Source of the DNA: an uncultured Prevotella sp.
Lineage (GTDB): Bacteria > Bacteroidota > Bacteroidia > Bacteroidales > Bacteroidaceae
Length of the DNA stretch: 37,481 bases
Assembly: GCA_947169685.1 (NCBI GenBank)
Contig: CAMVQS010000020.1
Span: 1 to 37,481, forward strand
Direction of reading: 5' to 3'
Shown: positions 1 through 8,082 of the stretch, in pieces
Position numbering within the stretch: position 1 is the first letter of the stretch
Layout of the letters: each line of letters starts with the position of its first letter
Translations under genes and position numbers: made by a program
The notes under the pieces: model-generated
The model's input: the letters and a program-made list of their open reading frames with translations, nothing else
What the model was told of the DNA's origin: nothing
The model's database searches: none

Positions 1-221
1 CCGTCGTGTTCAAGGACATGTCCAACGGCGATATGTTCCTCTCGCGTTCTACTGCAAAGACAAATGATACTGTAGAATTCGAAGGCGAAACTTACCCGGT
101 GGTAAAAATCGAAATTTCTAACACCTCTCACCCGTTCTATACTGGTAAGAGCAAGCTTGTTGACACGGCTGGTCGCGTTGATAAGTTCATGAGCCGCTAC
201 GGTAAGGCTGCGAAGAAATAA
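1..221 (+). CDS. rpmE2: 50S ribosomal protein L31, type B (5' end outside window)
   Basis: Structural protein of the large ribosomal subunit. The frame is open from the left edge and gives about 72 residues, including the family-typical stretches VVFKDMSNGDMFLSRSTA and HPFYTGKSKLVDTAGRVDKF. Complete type B L31 proteins are about 80-90 residues, so only the first ten or so are missing. The GTG at position 6 is an internal valine codon, not the start. There are no CxxC zinc-ligand cysteines in the visible part, as expected for the zinc-free type B form. A strong terminator follows, so this is the end of its transcript. Confidence 0.93.
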   Translation, partial: VVFKDMSNGDMFLSRSTAKTNDTVEFEGETYPVVKIEISNTSHPFYTGKSKLVDTAGRVDKFMSRYGKAAKK

Positions 222-245
222 GATAAACCAACTTAGAGAATTAGT

Positions 246-292
246 AAAAGGGCGCTTTCCTGTAGTTGCATATGCTGGAAGTGCCCTTTTTC
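246..292 (+). terminator. Rho-independent terminator after rpmE2
   Basis: AAAGGGCGCTTTCC pairs with GGAAGTGCCCTTT across a loop of about 15 nt, with a small internal mismatch. A run of T follows. It separates rpmE2 from the nuclease gene. Confidence 0.8.
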
Positions 293-321
293 AGCTACTA
301 ACATAACTAAAAACGAATCCT

Positions 322-1293
322 ATGAAAACAAAAAACATTTTACTGATGGGCGCTCTGGCCATGATGATGGCCGCATGTGGTAACGATGATGACATTACTA
401 CTCCTGTTACGCCAACTCATGAACAGGAGCAAGATGCCAACAACACCAACCACAACCAGACCCTTACGACCCCAGAAGCATGGAGACTTGAGTTTCCAAA
501 GCTGAAGGGCACCGGCAGTGTCGTGATTGTGCACAAAGCAGTATTAAACGATCCGAACAGTAAAGATAAGGGATCCTATGAGACAGGAATTAACTACAGT
601 GTCGAGTGGGACACAAACATACACGCACAACGTTGGTCGTGCTATCAGATGTATGCAAACATCAGTAATGGCAATGTTTCTCGCTATTCCGTCTCTCCTA
701 AAGGAAGTCTGACATCTGACAGTCAGTATCCCAACGACATTTTTCTTTTAAGCAATTATCAGTTTACCGTCGATCCCTATTGGAATTCTGGTTACGACCA
801 CGGGCACATATGCCCATCTGCCGACCGTCTTGGGGCATACGAGGCGAACTATCAGACGTTCTTCCTGACCAATATGCATCCACAACGCCATGCATTTAAT
901 GCTGGTTTGTGGGAGAAAATGGAAGGTCAAGTGCGCACATGGAACCGCAGCAACTTTCGTGACACGCTGTATGTCTGCAAAGGTGGAACCATTGACAACG
1001 AAACAAATATCATCAAATACATAGGTACTGGAATAAATAAGATTCCTGTACCCAAATATTTCTTCATGGCCATTCTCTGCAAGAACTCCGAAGGCTACAA
1101 GGCACTGGGATTCTGGGTGGAGCACAAGAATGAGGATCACTCCATGGATAAACTGGGGGACTATGTGGTAAACATCGACGAACTGGAGCAAAAGACCGGA
1201 ATCGACTTCTTCTGCAACCTGCCAGACAACATCGAGAATCAAATTGAGGCTCTTGCCGTTGACAACGTAAAACGGGCGTGGGGATTGAATTAA
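322..1293 (+). CDS. DNA/RNA non-specific endonuclease (NUC family), lipoprotein
   Basis: A 323-residue exported nuclease of the Serratia/NucA (NUC1) beta-beta-alpha-metal family, which cuts DNA and RNA with a Mg2+-bound active site. It begins with a lipoprotein signal: a hydrophobic stretch at residues 5-16 and the lipobox MAAC with Cys19. Cys19 is followed by GNDDD, an acidic pattern that in Bacteroidota often marks export to the cell surface. The active-site block is YDHGHICPSADR, with general-base His162. The usual motif is DRGH; here the Arg is a His (residue 160). Downstream, NMHPQRHAFNAGLWEKME supplies the expected metal-ligand Asn193 and Glu201, eight residues apart as in Serratia nuclease. 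No Bacteroidota-type promoter was found in the short gap after the terminator. A role in scavenging external nucleic acid is inferred. Confidence 0.88.
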   Translation: MKTKNILLMGALAMMMAACGNDDDITTPVTPTHEQEQDANNTNHNQTLTTPEAWRLEFPKLKGTGSVVIVHKAVLNDPNSKDKGSYETGINYSVEWDTNIHAQRWSCYQMYANISNGNVSRYSVSPKGSLTSDSQYPNDIFLLSNYQFTVDPYWNSGYDHGHICPSADRLGAYEANYQTFFLTNMHPQRHAFNAGLWEKMEGQVRTWNRSNFRDTLYVCKGGTIDNETNIIKYIGTGINKIPVPKYFFMAILCKNSEGYKALGFWVEHKNEDHSMDKLGDYVVNIDELEQKTGIDFFCNLPDNIENQIEALAVDNVKRAWGLN

Positions 1294-1314
1294 AAACTTA
1301 ATTTACCCTAAATG

Positions 1315-1346
1315 TTTGCAAATGTCAAGGAAAATATGTAAATTTG
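1315..1346 (+). promoter_or_regulatory. Bacteroidota promoter for gpx-trxB
   Basis: A -33 box TTTG at 1315-1318, a 20-bp spacer and a perfect -7 box TAAATTTG at 1339-1346. It lies 37 bp before the gpx ATG, so gpx-trxB has its own start of transcription. Confidence 0.78.
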
Positions 1347-1383
1347 CGACAAAAAGCAAACATAACCCAATTTTAACATAAAA

Positions 1384-1935
1384 ATGAGAACAATTTACGA
1401 ATTCACTGTCAAGGACAGAAAAGGAAAAGACGTATCACTGAAAGAGTATGCCAACGAGGTGTTGCTCATTGTTAACACAGCTACCAAGTGTGGCTTCACG
1501 CCCCAGTATGACGAACTGGAGAAGCTCTATGAGAAGTATCACAGTCAGGGTTTCGAAATTCTCGATTTCCCTTGTAACCAGTTCGGGCAGCAGGCTCCTG
1601 GCACAGACGAATCCATCCATGAGTTCTGCAAATTAAACTTTGGTACGGAATTTCCACGTTTCAAGAAAATCAAGGTCAATGGTGACGATGCCGACCCACT
1701 CTATAAGTTCCTGCAAGAGGAAAGAGGTTTTGCCGGTTGGGACATGGAACATCCCATAGCCCATATTTTAGATGACATGTTGGCAAAAGCTGATCCTGAC
1801 TACAAACAGAAGTCTGACATTAAGTGGAACTTTACCAAATTCCTGATTAACAAGAAAGGTATGGTTGTAGCTCGGTTTGAGCCAACAGAGAAGATAGAGA
1901 ACATTGAAAAACAGATTGAAGAACTGTTGAAATAA
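1384..1935 (+). CDS. Glutathione peroxidase family protein (thioredoxin-dependent Cys-GPx)
   Basis: Reduces hydrogen peroxide and organic peroxides in the cytoplasm; 183 residues, the usual family size, with no signal peptide. The peroxidatic cysteine is Cys36 in NTATKCGFTPQY. Cys64 lies in DFPCNQFGQQ and Cys82 in HEFCKLNFG. This Cys36/Cys64/Cys82 spacing is the same as in yeast Gpx3, where Cys82 resolves the sulfenic acid, so the enzyme is probably recycled by thioredoxin rather than glutathione. Gln70 and the Trp-Asn of KWNFTKF complete the conserved tetrad. The stop codon overlaps the trxB start by one base (TAATG), which fits a thioredoxin-based recycling pair. Confidence 0.93.
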   Translation: MRTIYEFTVKDRKGKDVSLKEYANEVLLIVNTATKCGFTPQYDELEKLYEKYHSQGFEILDFPCNQFGQQAPGTDESIHEFCKLNFGTEFPRFKKIKVNGDDADPLYKFLQEERGFAGWDMEHPIAHILDDMLAKADPDYKQKSDIKWNFTKFLINKKGMVVARFEPTEKIENIEKQIEELLK

Positions 1936-2867
1936 TGGAACATACAAAATGCTTAATCATTGGCAGCGGGCCGGCAGGCTATACCGCTGCCATTTATGCG
2001 TCACGCGCCAATCTGAGTCCCATAGAATACAGTGGAATGCAGCCTGGTGGACAGCTGACACAGACCACAGAGGTTGAGAATTTTCCGGGATATCCCCAAG
2101 GCGTTGACGGCAACCAGATGATGATGGACCTGCGCGAACAGGCAGCCCGCTTCGGAGCTGATATCCGCGACGGTAGTATCACAAAGGTTGATTTCTCTAA
2201 GGCTCCCTATAAAGTATGGGCTGAGGACGGAACAGAGATTGAAGCTGACACAGTCATCATTGCCACTGGCGCATCGGCCAAGTATCTGGGTCTTGATGAC
2301 GAACGAAAATACAATGGGCAGGGCGTTTCGGCCTGTGCTACCTGCGACGGTTTTTTCTACCGCAAGAAAACAGTAGCTGTAGTGGGCGGTGGAGACACAG
2401 CATGTGAAGATGCCCTATATCTGAGTCATCTGGCCAAGCAAGTATATATGATTGTACGCAAACCTTTCCTACGCGCCTCAAAGGTTATGCAACAACGTGT
2501 CAAGGAAGCAGCAAACATAGAGATACTCTTTGAGCATAACACATTAGGTCTGTTTGGTGAGAACGGCGTTGAGGGTGCACACCTTGTCAAGCGCAAAGGA
2601 GAACCCGACGAGGAAAAGATTGACATACAGATAGACGGATTCTTCCTTGCCATCGGCCATAAGCCCAACACAGACATCTTCCGTGAATGGCTCGACACCG
2701 ACGAAGTGGGCTATCTGAAGAAGATTGACGGAACACCACGCACCAAGCTCCCTGGCATTTTTGTAGCAGGCGACTGTGCCGATCCTGTCTATCGGCAGGC
2801 CATCACCGCAGCCGGAACAGGTTGTCAGGCTGCCATTGAGGCAGAACGTTACCTACTTGGACAATAA
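1935..2867 (+). CDS. trxB: Thioredoxin-disulfide reductase
   Basis: NADPH-dependent flavoenzyme that reduces thioredoxin; 310 residues, the full length of the low-Mr class. FAD-binding GSGPAG lies at about residues 10-15, the redox-active disulfide is CATC (Cys134 and Cys137), the NADPH-site glycine motif is GGGDTA, and the C-terminal FAD motif is GIFVAGDCAD. The NADPH phosphate-binding segment reads VRKPFLRAS, close to the usual HRRxxxRA. Its ATG overlaps the gpx stop by one base, so translation is probably coupled and the two products likely form one peroxide-reducing pathway. A strong bidirectional terminator follows. Confidence 0.96.
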   Translation: MEHTKCLIIGSGPAGYTAAIYASRANLSPIEYSGMQPGGQLTQTTEVENFPGYPQGVDGNQMMMDLREQAARFGADIRDGSITKVDFSKAPYKVWAEDGTEIEADTVIIATGASAKYLGLDDERKYNGQGVSACATCDGFFYRKKTVAVVGGGDTACEDALYLSHLAKQVYMIVRKPFLRASKVMQQRVKEAANIEILFEHNTLGLFGENGVEGAHLVKRKGEPDEEKIDIQIDGFFLAIGHKPNTDIFREWLDTDEVGYLKKIDGTPRTKLPGIFVAGDCADPVYRQAITAAGTGCQAAIEAERYLLGQ

Positions 2868-2887
2868 ATAACAACTTGTATAAAAGG

Positions 2888-2919
2888 AAAAAGGCCTCGC
2901 TTCACAGCGTGGCCTTTTT
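2888..2919 (+). terminator. Bidirectional terminator after trxB
   Basis: AAAAAGGCCTCGCT pairs with AGCGTGGCCTTTTT (one mismatch) across a 4-nt loop. There are T runs on both strands, so it could also end leftward transcripts coming from the 2.9-3.0 kb intergenic region. Confidence 0.88.
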
Positions 2920-2985
2920 CTTCTCAATACTTTTTAAAAAACTAAATTAATCAACCATAAACCTTAACCATTAAAAAAATCTTTC
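2888..2985 (-). ncRNA. Candidate small RNA (or leader peptide mRNA), orphan transcript
   Basis: A well-formed leftward promoter at 2991-3022 has no gene in front of it. A transcript started near 2984 would be about 95 nt, mostly A/U-rich, and would end at the trxB terminator hairpin read on this strand (GGCCTTTTTCC). A seven-codon mini-ORF (MVKVYG, then stop) lies at 2971-2951 but has no ribosome-binding site. I do not recognise an RNA family. The call rests only on promoter and terminator signals. Confidence 0.35.
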
Positions 2986-2990
2986 TGATG

Positions 2991-3022
2991 CAAAAGTACA
3001 ACAGTCTGACAAATAAAACAAA
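2991..3022 (-). promoter_or_regulatory. Orphan leftward Bacteroidota promoter
   Basis: On the minus strand, TTTG (3022-3019), a 20-bp spacer, then TACTTTTG (2998-2991). This matches the consensus as well as the promoters of gpx and lysS. The only thing downstream before trxB is the candidate small RNA. Confidence 0.55.
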
Positions 3023-3076
3023 TATTTTGACGGAAAAAAGGTTTAAAATTCGGTTAATTCGCGTTTTTTCGACCAA

Positions 3077-3110
3077 AATTGGCGAAAATTAAACTATTTT
3101 CGCCCCAATT
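3077..3110. repeat. Operator-like inverted repeat upstream of the hybrid regulator
   Basis: A perfect 9-bp inverted repeat, GGCGAAAAT / ATTTTCGCC (3081-3089 and 3096-3104), with a 6-bp loop. It is extended by AATT on both sides with a 2-nt bulge. It lies about 85-115 bp before the start codon and upstream of the probable promoter. The rest of the 2868-3194 gap is AT-rich with no ORF. Confidence 0.45.
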
Positions 3111-3131
3111 AGCGCATTTTCTACCCAAACA

Positions 3132-3163
3132 TTTACGTATTTCAAAAAAAAAACGTAACTTAG
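3132..3163 (+). promoter_or_regulatory. Probable weak promoter for the hybrid regulator
   Basis: TTTA at 3132-3135, a 20-bp spacer and TAACTTAG at 3156-3163. Each box has one mismatch to the Bacteroidota consensus. The ATG is 32 bp further on. Confidence 0.4.
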
Positions 3164-3194
3164 CAACCGCGAACTTCAACCAATACTGGAAATT

Positions 3195-4883
3195 ATGTAC
3201 TTTCATATCTGGTGGCTAATACTCGGACTCGTTATCTTAGGAGTCATTTTCTATTTTGGAAGATGGCTATACCTCCGTAGTCAGCGTATGCGCAACCGCT
3301 TGCAGATGGAGCGTATTTACACTAATATCACTCACGAATTGCTCACTCCCCTTACCATTATATCCGCATCGGTAGAGCATTTGAGGACCGAAGAACCCAA
3401 ATATGGCTACGATTACGACATGATGCAACTGAACATTCAGCGTATGGTACGCCTCTTGCAACAAATTCTGGAAACCAGCAAATCGCAGGCAGGCGAGCTG
3501 AAACTGTTGGTAAGTCATGGTGATATTATGAAATATATCCGTGAGACGGCCATCACAATTGAACCACTCATGAAGAAGAAAGGGCTGGAGTTCAGCATTC
3601 ATTGTTCGCCAGACAGCATGATGGGATGGATCGACACTGACAAACTCGATAAAATCATCTTTAATCTGCTGACAAATGCCGCTAAATACACAGGAAAGCA
3701 AGGTCGTGTGGAGCTGAATGTAAAGACAAACAAAAAATTTGACCATATTACCATTTGTGTGAAAGATAATGGTATTGGCATACCAAAGGAAAAGCAAAAA
3801 GGCTTGTTCCGTCGCTTCTATGACGGTGAATACCGCAATTACAACACATTCGGTACTGGCATCGGCCTATCACTGACCCGCGATCTTGTCTATCTGCACC
3901 ACGGTACCATTGACTATGAAACAAAAGAAAACGAAGGCACCTCTTTTATTGTAACACTACCTATTAACAAGGAAGCGTTCCATCCCTCGCAGATTGACGA
4001 AAAAAACAAAATCAATATCAACATTCCACAAAGTGTCATTCTTGATTTTGCCCAGATAGAAAAGACCAGTGAAGAGATTGCCGAAGAACAAGAGGCAGAA
4101 GAGAATGCCTATAAGATTCTCCTGGTCGAGGACAACACGGAATTGCTCATGCTCATGCAACAGTTGTTACACCGGAAATACCGCATCTATACAGCCAAGA
4201 ATGGTCGCGAGGCATTGGAGGTCATACACTCTACCGAACTTGACCTTATTATCTCTGACGTCATGATGCCTGAGATGGATGGATACACTCTGACCAAAAC
4301 GATCAAGGGCGACCCAGACTACAGCCATCTGCCCATCATCCTACTCACAGCCAAGATACAGGAAAACGACCAGGAAGACGCGCTACAGGCTGGAGCCGAT
4401 GACTATATTACCAAACCTTTCCGCCTTAGCAATTTACAACTGCGTATTGACAATATCATCCAGAACCGTCAGCGCATACAACGTGAGTTTACCAGTCAGA
4501 CCATCCATGAGACTGTAGAGAAGGTCAAGGAGAATCCTTCGCCCGACAATGCTTTCCTGGAAAAGGCACTGCAATGTGTAAATAACCATCTGGCAGATTC
4601 AGACTTTGACCGAGATATTTTTGCACAGGAAATGGGAGCCAGCGCCTCGACACTATACAACAAGCTACGCGCAACCACGGGTATGAATGTAACGACCTTT
4701 ATCAGCAATATCCGCATGAAGGCTGTTGACGACATTATTATCAATGAGCCAGACTTGCGCGTCAGCGACTTGGCCTACAGAGTAGGATTCAAAGACCCCA
4801 AATATTTCTCTACAGTATTCAAGAAACACTTTGGCATGCAGCCGAAGGAGTATATCGAAAAGAAGAAAAGAGAAGCATCATAA
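3195..4883 (+). CDS. Hybrid two-component regulator lacking a periplasmic sensor (HisKA-HATPase-REC-AraC)
   Basis: A 562-residue one-protein two-component system. In order: one membrane helix (about residues 5-26); a HisKA domain with phospho-acceptor His47 in THELLTPL (usually HELRTPL); a HATPase with DNGIGIP and FGTGIGLSL; a REC domain starting at KILLVEDN (about 307) with phospho-acceptor Asp355 in SDVMMPEMDG and the Lys of YITKPF; and an AraC-type DNA-binding domain over the last hundred or so residues, ending SDLAYRVGFKDPKYFSTVFKK. Classical Bacteroidota hybrid regulators of this order are about 1,300 residues because a beta-propeller sensor precedes the kinase. Here only a few residues precede the helix, and upstream DNA has a terminator and no open frame, so the short form is probably genuine. 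The input signal and target genes are unknown. The 3' end overlaps the convergent symporter gene by 65 bp. Confidence 0.92.
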   Translation: MYFHIWWLILGLVILGVIFYFGRWLYLRSQRMRNRLQMERIYTNITHELLTPLTIISASVEHLRTEEPKYGYDYDMMQLNIQRMVRLLQQILETSKSQAGELKLLVSHGDIMKYIRETAITIEPLMKKKGLEFSIHCSPDSMMGWIDTDKLDKIIFNLLTNAAKYTGKQGRVELNVKTNKKFDHITICVKDNGIGIPKEKQKGLFRRFYDGEYRNYNTFGTGIGLSLTRDLVYLHHGTIDYETKENEGTSFIVTLPINKEAFHPSQIDEKNKININIPQSVILDFAQIEKTSEEIAEEQEAEENAYKILLVEDNTELLMLMQQLLHRKYRIYTAKNGREALEVIHSTELDLIISDVMMPEMDGYTLTKTIKGDPDYSHLPIILLTAKIQENDQEDALQAGADDYITKPFRLSNLQLRIDNIIQNRQRIQREFTSQTIHETVEKVKENPSPDNAFLEKALQCVNNHLADSDFDRDIFAQEMGASASTLYNKLRATTGMNVTTFISNIRMKAVDDIIINEPDLRVSDLAYRVGFKDPKYFSTVFKKHFGMQPKEYIEKKKREAS

Positions 4884-6264
4884 ACACCAGCAACCCGTTT
4901 AGCATTAGTAGTTCGTAGCCGAAGGTATAGCCTGCTGCGGCCGATGTCTTATCAATAACCAGACAAATGAGAGGTGATGCCACTGCAATATATGGCACAA
5001 ACTTGTCACGCGGTTGCCGTTTTGTCAGCAGTCCGAAGGCAAAAAGTCCCAATAACGGACCGTAAGTATAACTCACCAACACATAGACCGCATCAATAAC
5101 ACTTGTCGAGTTCAACAGGCGAAACAGCAGGATGAACACGATAAACACCACACTCATAAGCAGATGCGCCCTTCTTCGCAGCCGTTCATCGTCGGGTTTA
5201 CCTGAAATGTCGATACAGTAACTGGTTGTCATCGACGTGATGGCAGAGTCGGCACTTGAGAACGATGCGGCCACAATACCGATAGTAAACAGTACAACGA
5301 CCACACTCCCTAACCTTCCTGTAGCAGCAAACATTGGTAGCAGTTCGTCCCCCATTGAAGGCAACGTTATTCCGCGGCTACCAGCCAACAGCACCAGCAA
5401 CACGCCCAACGCCAGAAATAGCAGATTGACAGGCACAAAGGCAAAGCCATAACTGCACATGTCCTTCTGAGCTTCATACAATGTCCTGCATGTCAGGTTC
5501 TTCTGCATCTTGTCCTGATCCAGCCCCGTCATCACTATGACTATGAAGATACCGCTCAGAAACTGCTTCCAGAAATTCTGGCGGCTCATCCAGTCATCCA
5601 TCACGAAGATGCGCGACAACGGACTGTCATGAACTGCCGTCACAGCCTCACCGAATGTCATACCAAGTTCCCCTATTACCTTATATATAATAAGGAGAAG
5701 CGTTCCTAACAGACAAAACGTCTGCACGGTGTCCGTCCATACCAGCGTCTTGATACCTCCACGACGTGTATAGAGCCAGATAAGCACAACCAGTCCCGTC
5801 ACCGTCACGGCAAACGGAACTCCCATCCCGTCAAACACGAAACGCTGTAACAGCATACACACAACGTAAAAAGCTACTGCAGCGCCCGACATTTTGGAAA
5901 TCAGGAAGAACCAAGCCCCTGTTTTATAGGCTCTTGACCCCAGACGTCGTCCCAGATAAGTATAGATAGAAGTCAGGTTCAGTCTGTAGTATATCGGCAA
6001 TAGTACAAATGCCACCACGAAATAACCCAGGATAAAACCTAGACAAGTCTGCAGATAAGTCATGTCCATCTTCATTACCATGCCCGGCACACTGACAAAC
6101 GTTACACCGGAGATACTGGCGCCCACCATGCCGAAAGCCACCATATACCAAGGTGACTTTCTTTCGGCACGAAAGAAAGCCTCGTTTGTTGCTTTTCTGC
6201 CTGTCCAGCGGCTCACGCAGAACAGCACGGCAAAGTAAATGAAAACAGTAAAAACGATAATCAC
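4819..6264 (-). CDS. Sodium:solute symporter (SSS family)
   Basis: A 481-residue polytopic inner-membrane carrier of the SSS family, which couples solute uptake to Na+. Hydrophobic segments run the whole length. Family-like stretches include GASISGVTFVSVPG near the N-terminus and FTIGIVAASFSSADSAITS, which resembles the conserved Na2-site region. The substrate cannot be read from the sequence. The start is GTG at 6264; it puts the first membrane helix at residue 2, and no ATG lies upstream in frame. A perfect -7 box (TACCTTTG) ends only five bases before this GTG, so the mRNA may be leaderless. The last 21 codons overlap the 3' end of the hybrid regulator on the other strand, which makes a functional link between them possible but unproven. 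Confidence 0.87.
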   Translation of the reverse strand: MIIVFTVFIYFAVLFCVSRWTGRKATNEAFFRAERKSPWYMVAFGMVGASISGVTFVSVPGMVMKMDMTYLQTCLGFILGYFVVAFVLLPIYYRLNLTSIYTYLGRRLGSRAYKTGAWFFLISKMSGAAVAFYVVCMLLQRFVFDGMGVPFAVTVTGLVVLIWLYTRRGGIKTLVWTDTVQTFCLLGTLLLIIYKVIGELGMTFGEAVTAVHDSPLSRIFVMDDWMSRQNFWKQFLSGIFIVIVMTGLDQDKMQKNLTCRTLYEAQKDMCSYGFAFVPVNLLFLALGVLLVLLAGSRGITLPSMGDELLPMFAATGRLGSVVVVLFTIGIVAASFSSADSAITSMTTSYCIDISGKPDDERLRRRAHLLMSVVFIVFILLFRLLNSTSVIDAVYVLVSYTYGPLLGLFAFGLLTKRQPRDKFVPYIAVASPLICLVIDKTSAAAGYTFGYELLMLNGLLVFMMLLFSSFRYTPSAACQSVS

Positions 6265-6268
6265 GGCG

Positions 6269-6276
6269 CAAAGGTA
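6269..6276 (-). promoter_or_regulatory. -7 promoter element for the symporter
   Basis: TACCTTTG read on the minus strand, a perfect TAnnTTTG. No TTTG is seen at the expected -33 position. Transcription would start at or within a base or two of the GTG start codon. Confidence 0.5.
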
Positions 6277-6320
6277 AAAAAAAAATACGCACGATGAGTT
6301 ATGAATTATGATTTTTTTTG

Positions 6321-6328
6321 TATCTTTG
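6321..6328 (+). promoter_or_regulatory. -7 promoter element for the Na+/Pi cotransporter
   Basis: A perfect TATCTTTG with no clear -33 box. It lies inside the apparent N-terminal extension of the longest open frame (ATG at 6301), which argues that translation starts at 6352 instead. Confidence 0.6.
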
Positions 6329-6351
6329 CAGACAACAAATCGATAATTACA

Positions 6352-8070
6352 ATGGAATCACAAAACTACTTAATCCTTGTGATGCAGATGCTTGGTTCGC
6401 TAGCACTGCTGATGTATGGTATGAAAACCATGAGTGATGCACTGCAGAAGATGGCAGGACCACAGCTCCGCCACGTGCTCGGCGCCATGACCACCAACCG
6501 TTTCACAGGTATGCTGACAGGCATACTCGTCACGGCGGCCGTACAGTCATCAACTGCCACTACCGTCATGACCGTCTCGTTTGTATCAGCGGGACTGCTC
6601 ACGCTGGCACAAGCCATTTCAGTCATTATGGGTGCCAACATCGGTACCACGCTCACGGCATGGATCATGTCGGCGGGCTTCTCGTTTAACATCACTGACT
6701 TTGTGTGGCCGGCCTTCCTTGTGGCTATCATCCTCATATACAGCAAGCGACGCCGTGTGGCCGGCGACTTCCTCTATGGTATCGCCTTCATGTTCCTCGG
6801 CCTGGGCACCCTGCGCCAGACGGGTATTGACATGAACCTCGGTGAGAACGAGGCGGTGCTGGCATTCTTCTCCAGTTTCGACCCCAACAGTTTCCTGACC
6901 ACCCTGCTATTCCTGCTAATCGGTGGCGTGCTGACCATGTGCGTACAGTCATCTGCCGCCGTTATGGCTATTACCATGATCCTCTGCTCCGCTGGTGTGC
7001 TGCCCATCTATCAGGGCATCGCTCTCGTTATGGGTGAGAATATCGGAACCACTGTCACCTCTAACATCATTGCACTTTCAGCAGGCACACAGGCACGTCG
7101 TGCAGCCTTTGCCCACATGTTTTTCAACCTCTTCGGTGTGTGCTGGATATTACTTGTATTCCGTCCCTTCGTCGATGGTGTCTGCGGACTAGTTGGCTAT
7201 GATGTAAACATGACTAAGGAGGTGGCAGGCGAAACGGCTTTCCTGGCCAATTCCGCCAAGCTCAGCTTTGTGCTGGCAGCCTTCCATACATGCTTCAACC
7301 TTGTGAACACAGGCATTCTCATCTGGTTCATTCCACAGATTGAAAAACTGGTTTGCCGTGTTATCAAGCCCAAGAAGACCGACGAGGACGAGGAAATCAT
7401 GCGCCTGCAGTACATTTCAACAGGTATCATCAAAACACCGGAAATTGCAGTTATCCAAGCACAGAAGGAGATTGCACACTTTGCAGAACGCATCCAGCGC
7501 ATGTTCGGCATGGTACGCGAATTGCTCTCTGAAAAGGACAAGGACAAGTTTGCCAAGCTCTTCAGTCGCATTGAGAAGTATGAAGGAATCTCAGACAATA
7601 TGGAAATTGAGATTGCCAAGTATCTGGAACAGGTCAGCGATGCCCACCTCTCTGACGAGACAAAGGGTAAGATCCGTCAGATGATGCGCGAGATCAGTGA
7701 GATTGAGAGTATTGGCGATGCCTGCTACAACCTTGCACGTACTCTCAACCGCAAGCTGCAGTCTAACGCTGAATTCATAGAGTCACAGAATCAGAACATC
7801 GAACGTATGCTCGACCTTACCGATAAGTCACTCACACAGATGAATGTTGTTATGAACGGACGTCGTGAGGAACTCAGTATTGACAAGACCAACAGCATTG
7901 AGAGCGACATTAACGCCCTTCGTAATCAGCTCAAGATGAAGAACATCCAGGACGTCAACGATCACAAGTACGATTATGCCGTTGGCACGATGTATATCGA
8001 CTTCATCAATGAGTGCGAGAAGCTGGGTGACTACGTTGTGAATGTAGTTGAGGCCCGATTAGGAAAATAA
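6352..8070 (+). CDS. Na+/phosphate cotransporter family protein with PhoU-like C-terminus
   Basis: Inner-membrane carrier of the Na/Pi (NptA/PNaS) family; 572 residues from the ATG at 6352. Two inverted membrane repeats carry the hallmark QSS motifs: VQSSTATTVM followed by MGANIGTT, and VQSSAAVMAI followed by MGENIGTT. After the last membrane helix a charged, helical region of roughly 200 residues resembles PhoU and probably tunes the carrier in the cytoplasm. The frame can be extended to an ATG at 6301, but that extension overlaps the -7 promoter box and does not look like protein N-terminus. Its upstream region is shared with the divergent SSS symporter. Phosphate is the likely substrate by family; I see no direct evidence for it here. 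Confidence 0.9.
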   Translation: MESQNYLILVMQMLGSLALLMYGMKTMSDALQKMAGPQLRHVLGAMTTNRFTGMLTGILVTAAVQSSTATTVMTVSFVSAGLLTLAQAISVIMGANIGTTLTAWIMSAGFSFNITDFVWPAFLVAIILIYSKRRRVAGDFLYGIAFMFLGLGTLRQTGIDMNLGENEAVLAFFSSFDPNSFLTTLLFLLIGGVLTMCVQSSAAVMAITMILCSAGVLPIYQGIALVMGENIGTTVTSNIIALSAGTQARRAAFAHMFFNLFGVCWILLVFRPFVDGVCGLVGYDVNMTKEVAGETAFLANSAKLSFVLAAFHTCFNLVNTGILIWFIPQIEKLVCRVIKPKKTDEDEEIMRLQYISTGIIKTPEIAVIQAQKEIAHFAERIQRMFGMVRELLSEKDKDKFAKLFSRIEKYEGISDNMEIEIAKYLEQVSDAHLSDETKGKIRQMMREISEIESIGDACYNLARTLNRKLQSNAEFIESQNQNIERMLDLTDKSLTQMNVVMNGRREELSIDKTNSIESDINALRNQLKMKNIQDVNDHKYDYAVGTMYIDFINECEKLGDYVVNVVEARLGK

Positions 8071-8082
8071 TTCATGTTTTAT

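Noticed and set aside
6301..6351. Upstream ATG start for the Na+/Pi cotransporter
   Set aside because: The added residues are coded by the -7 promoter box and the untranslated region.
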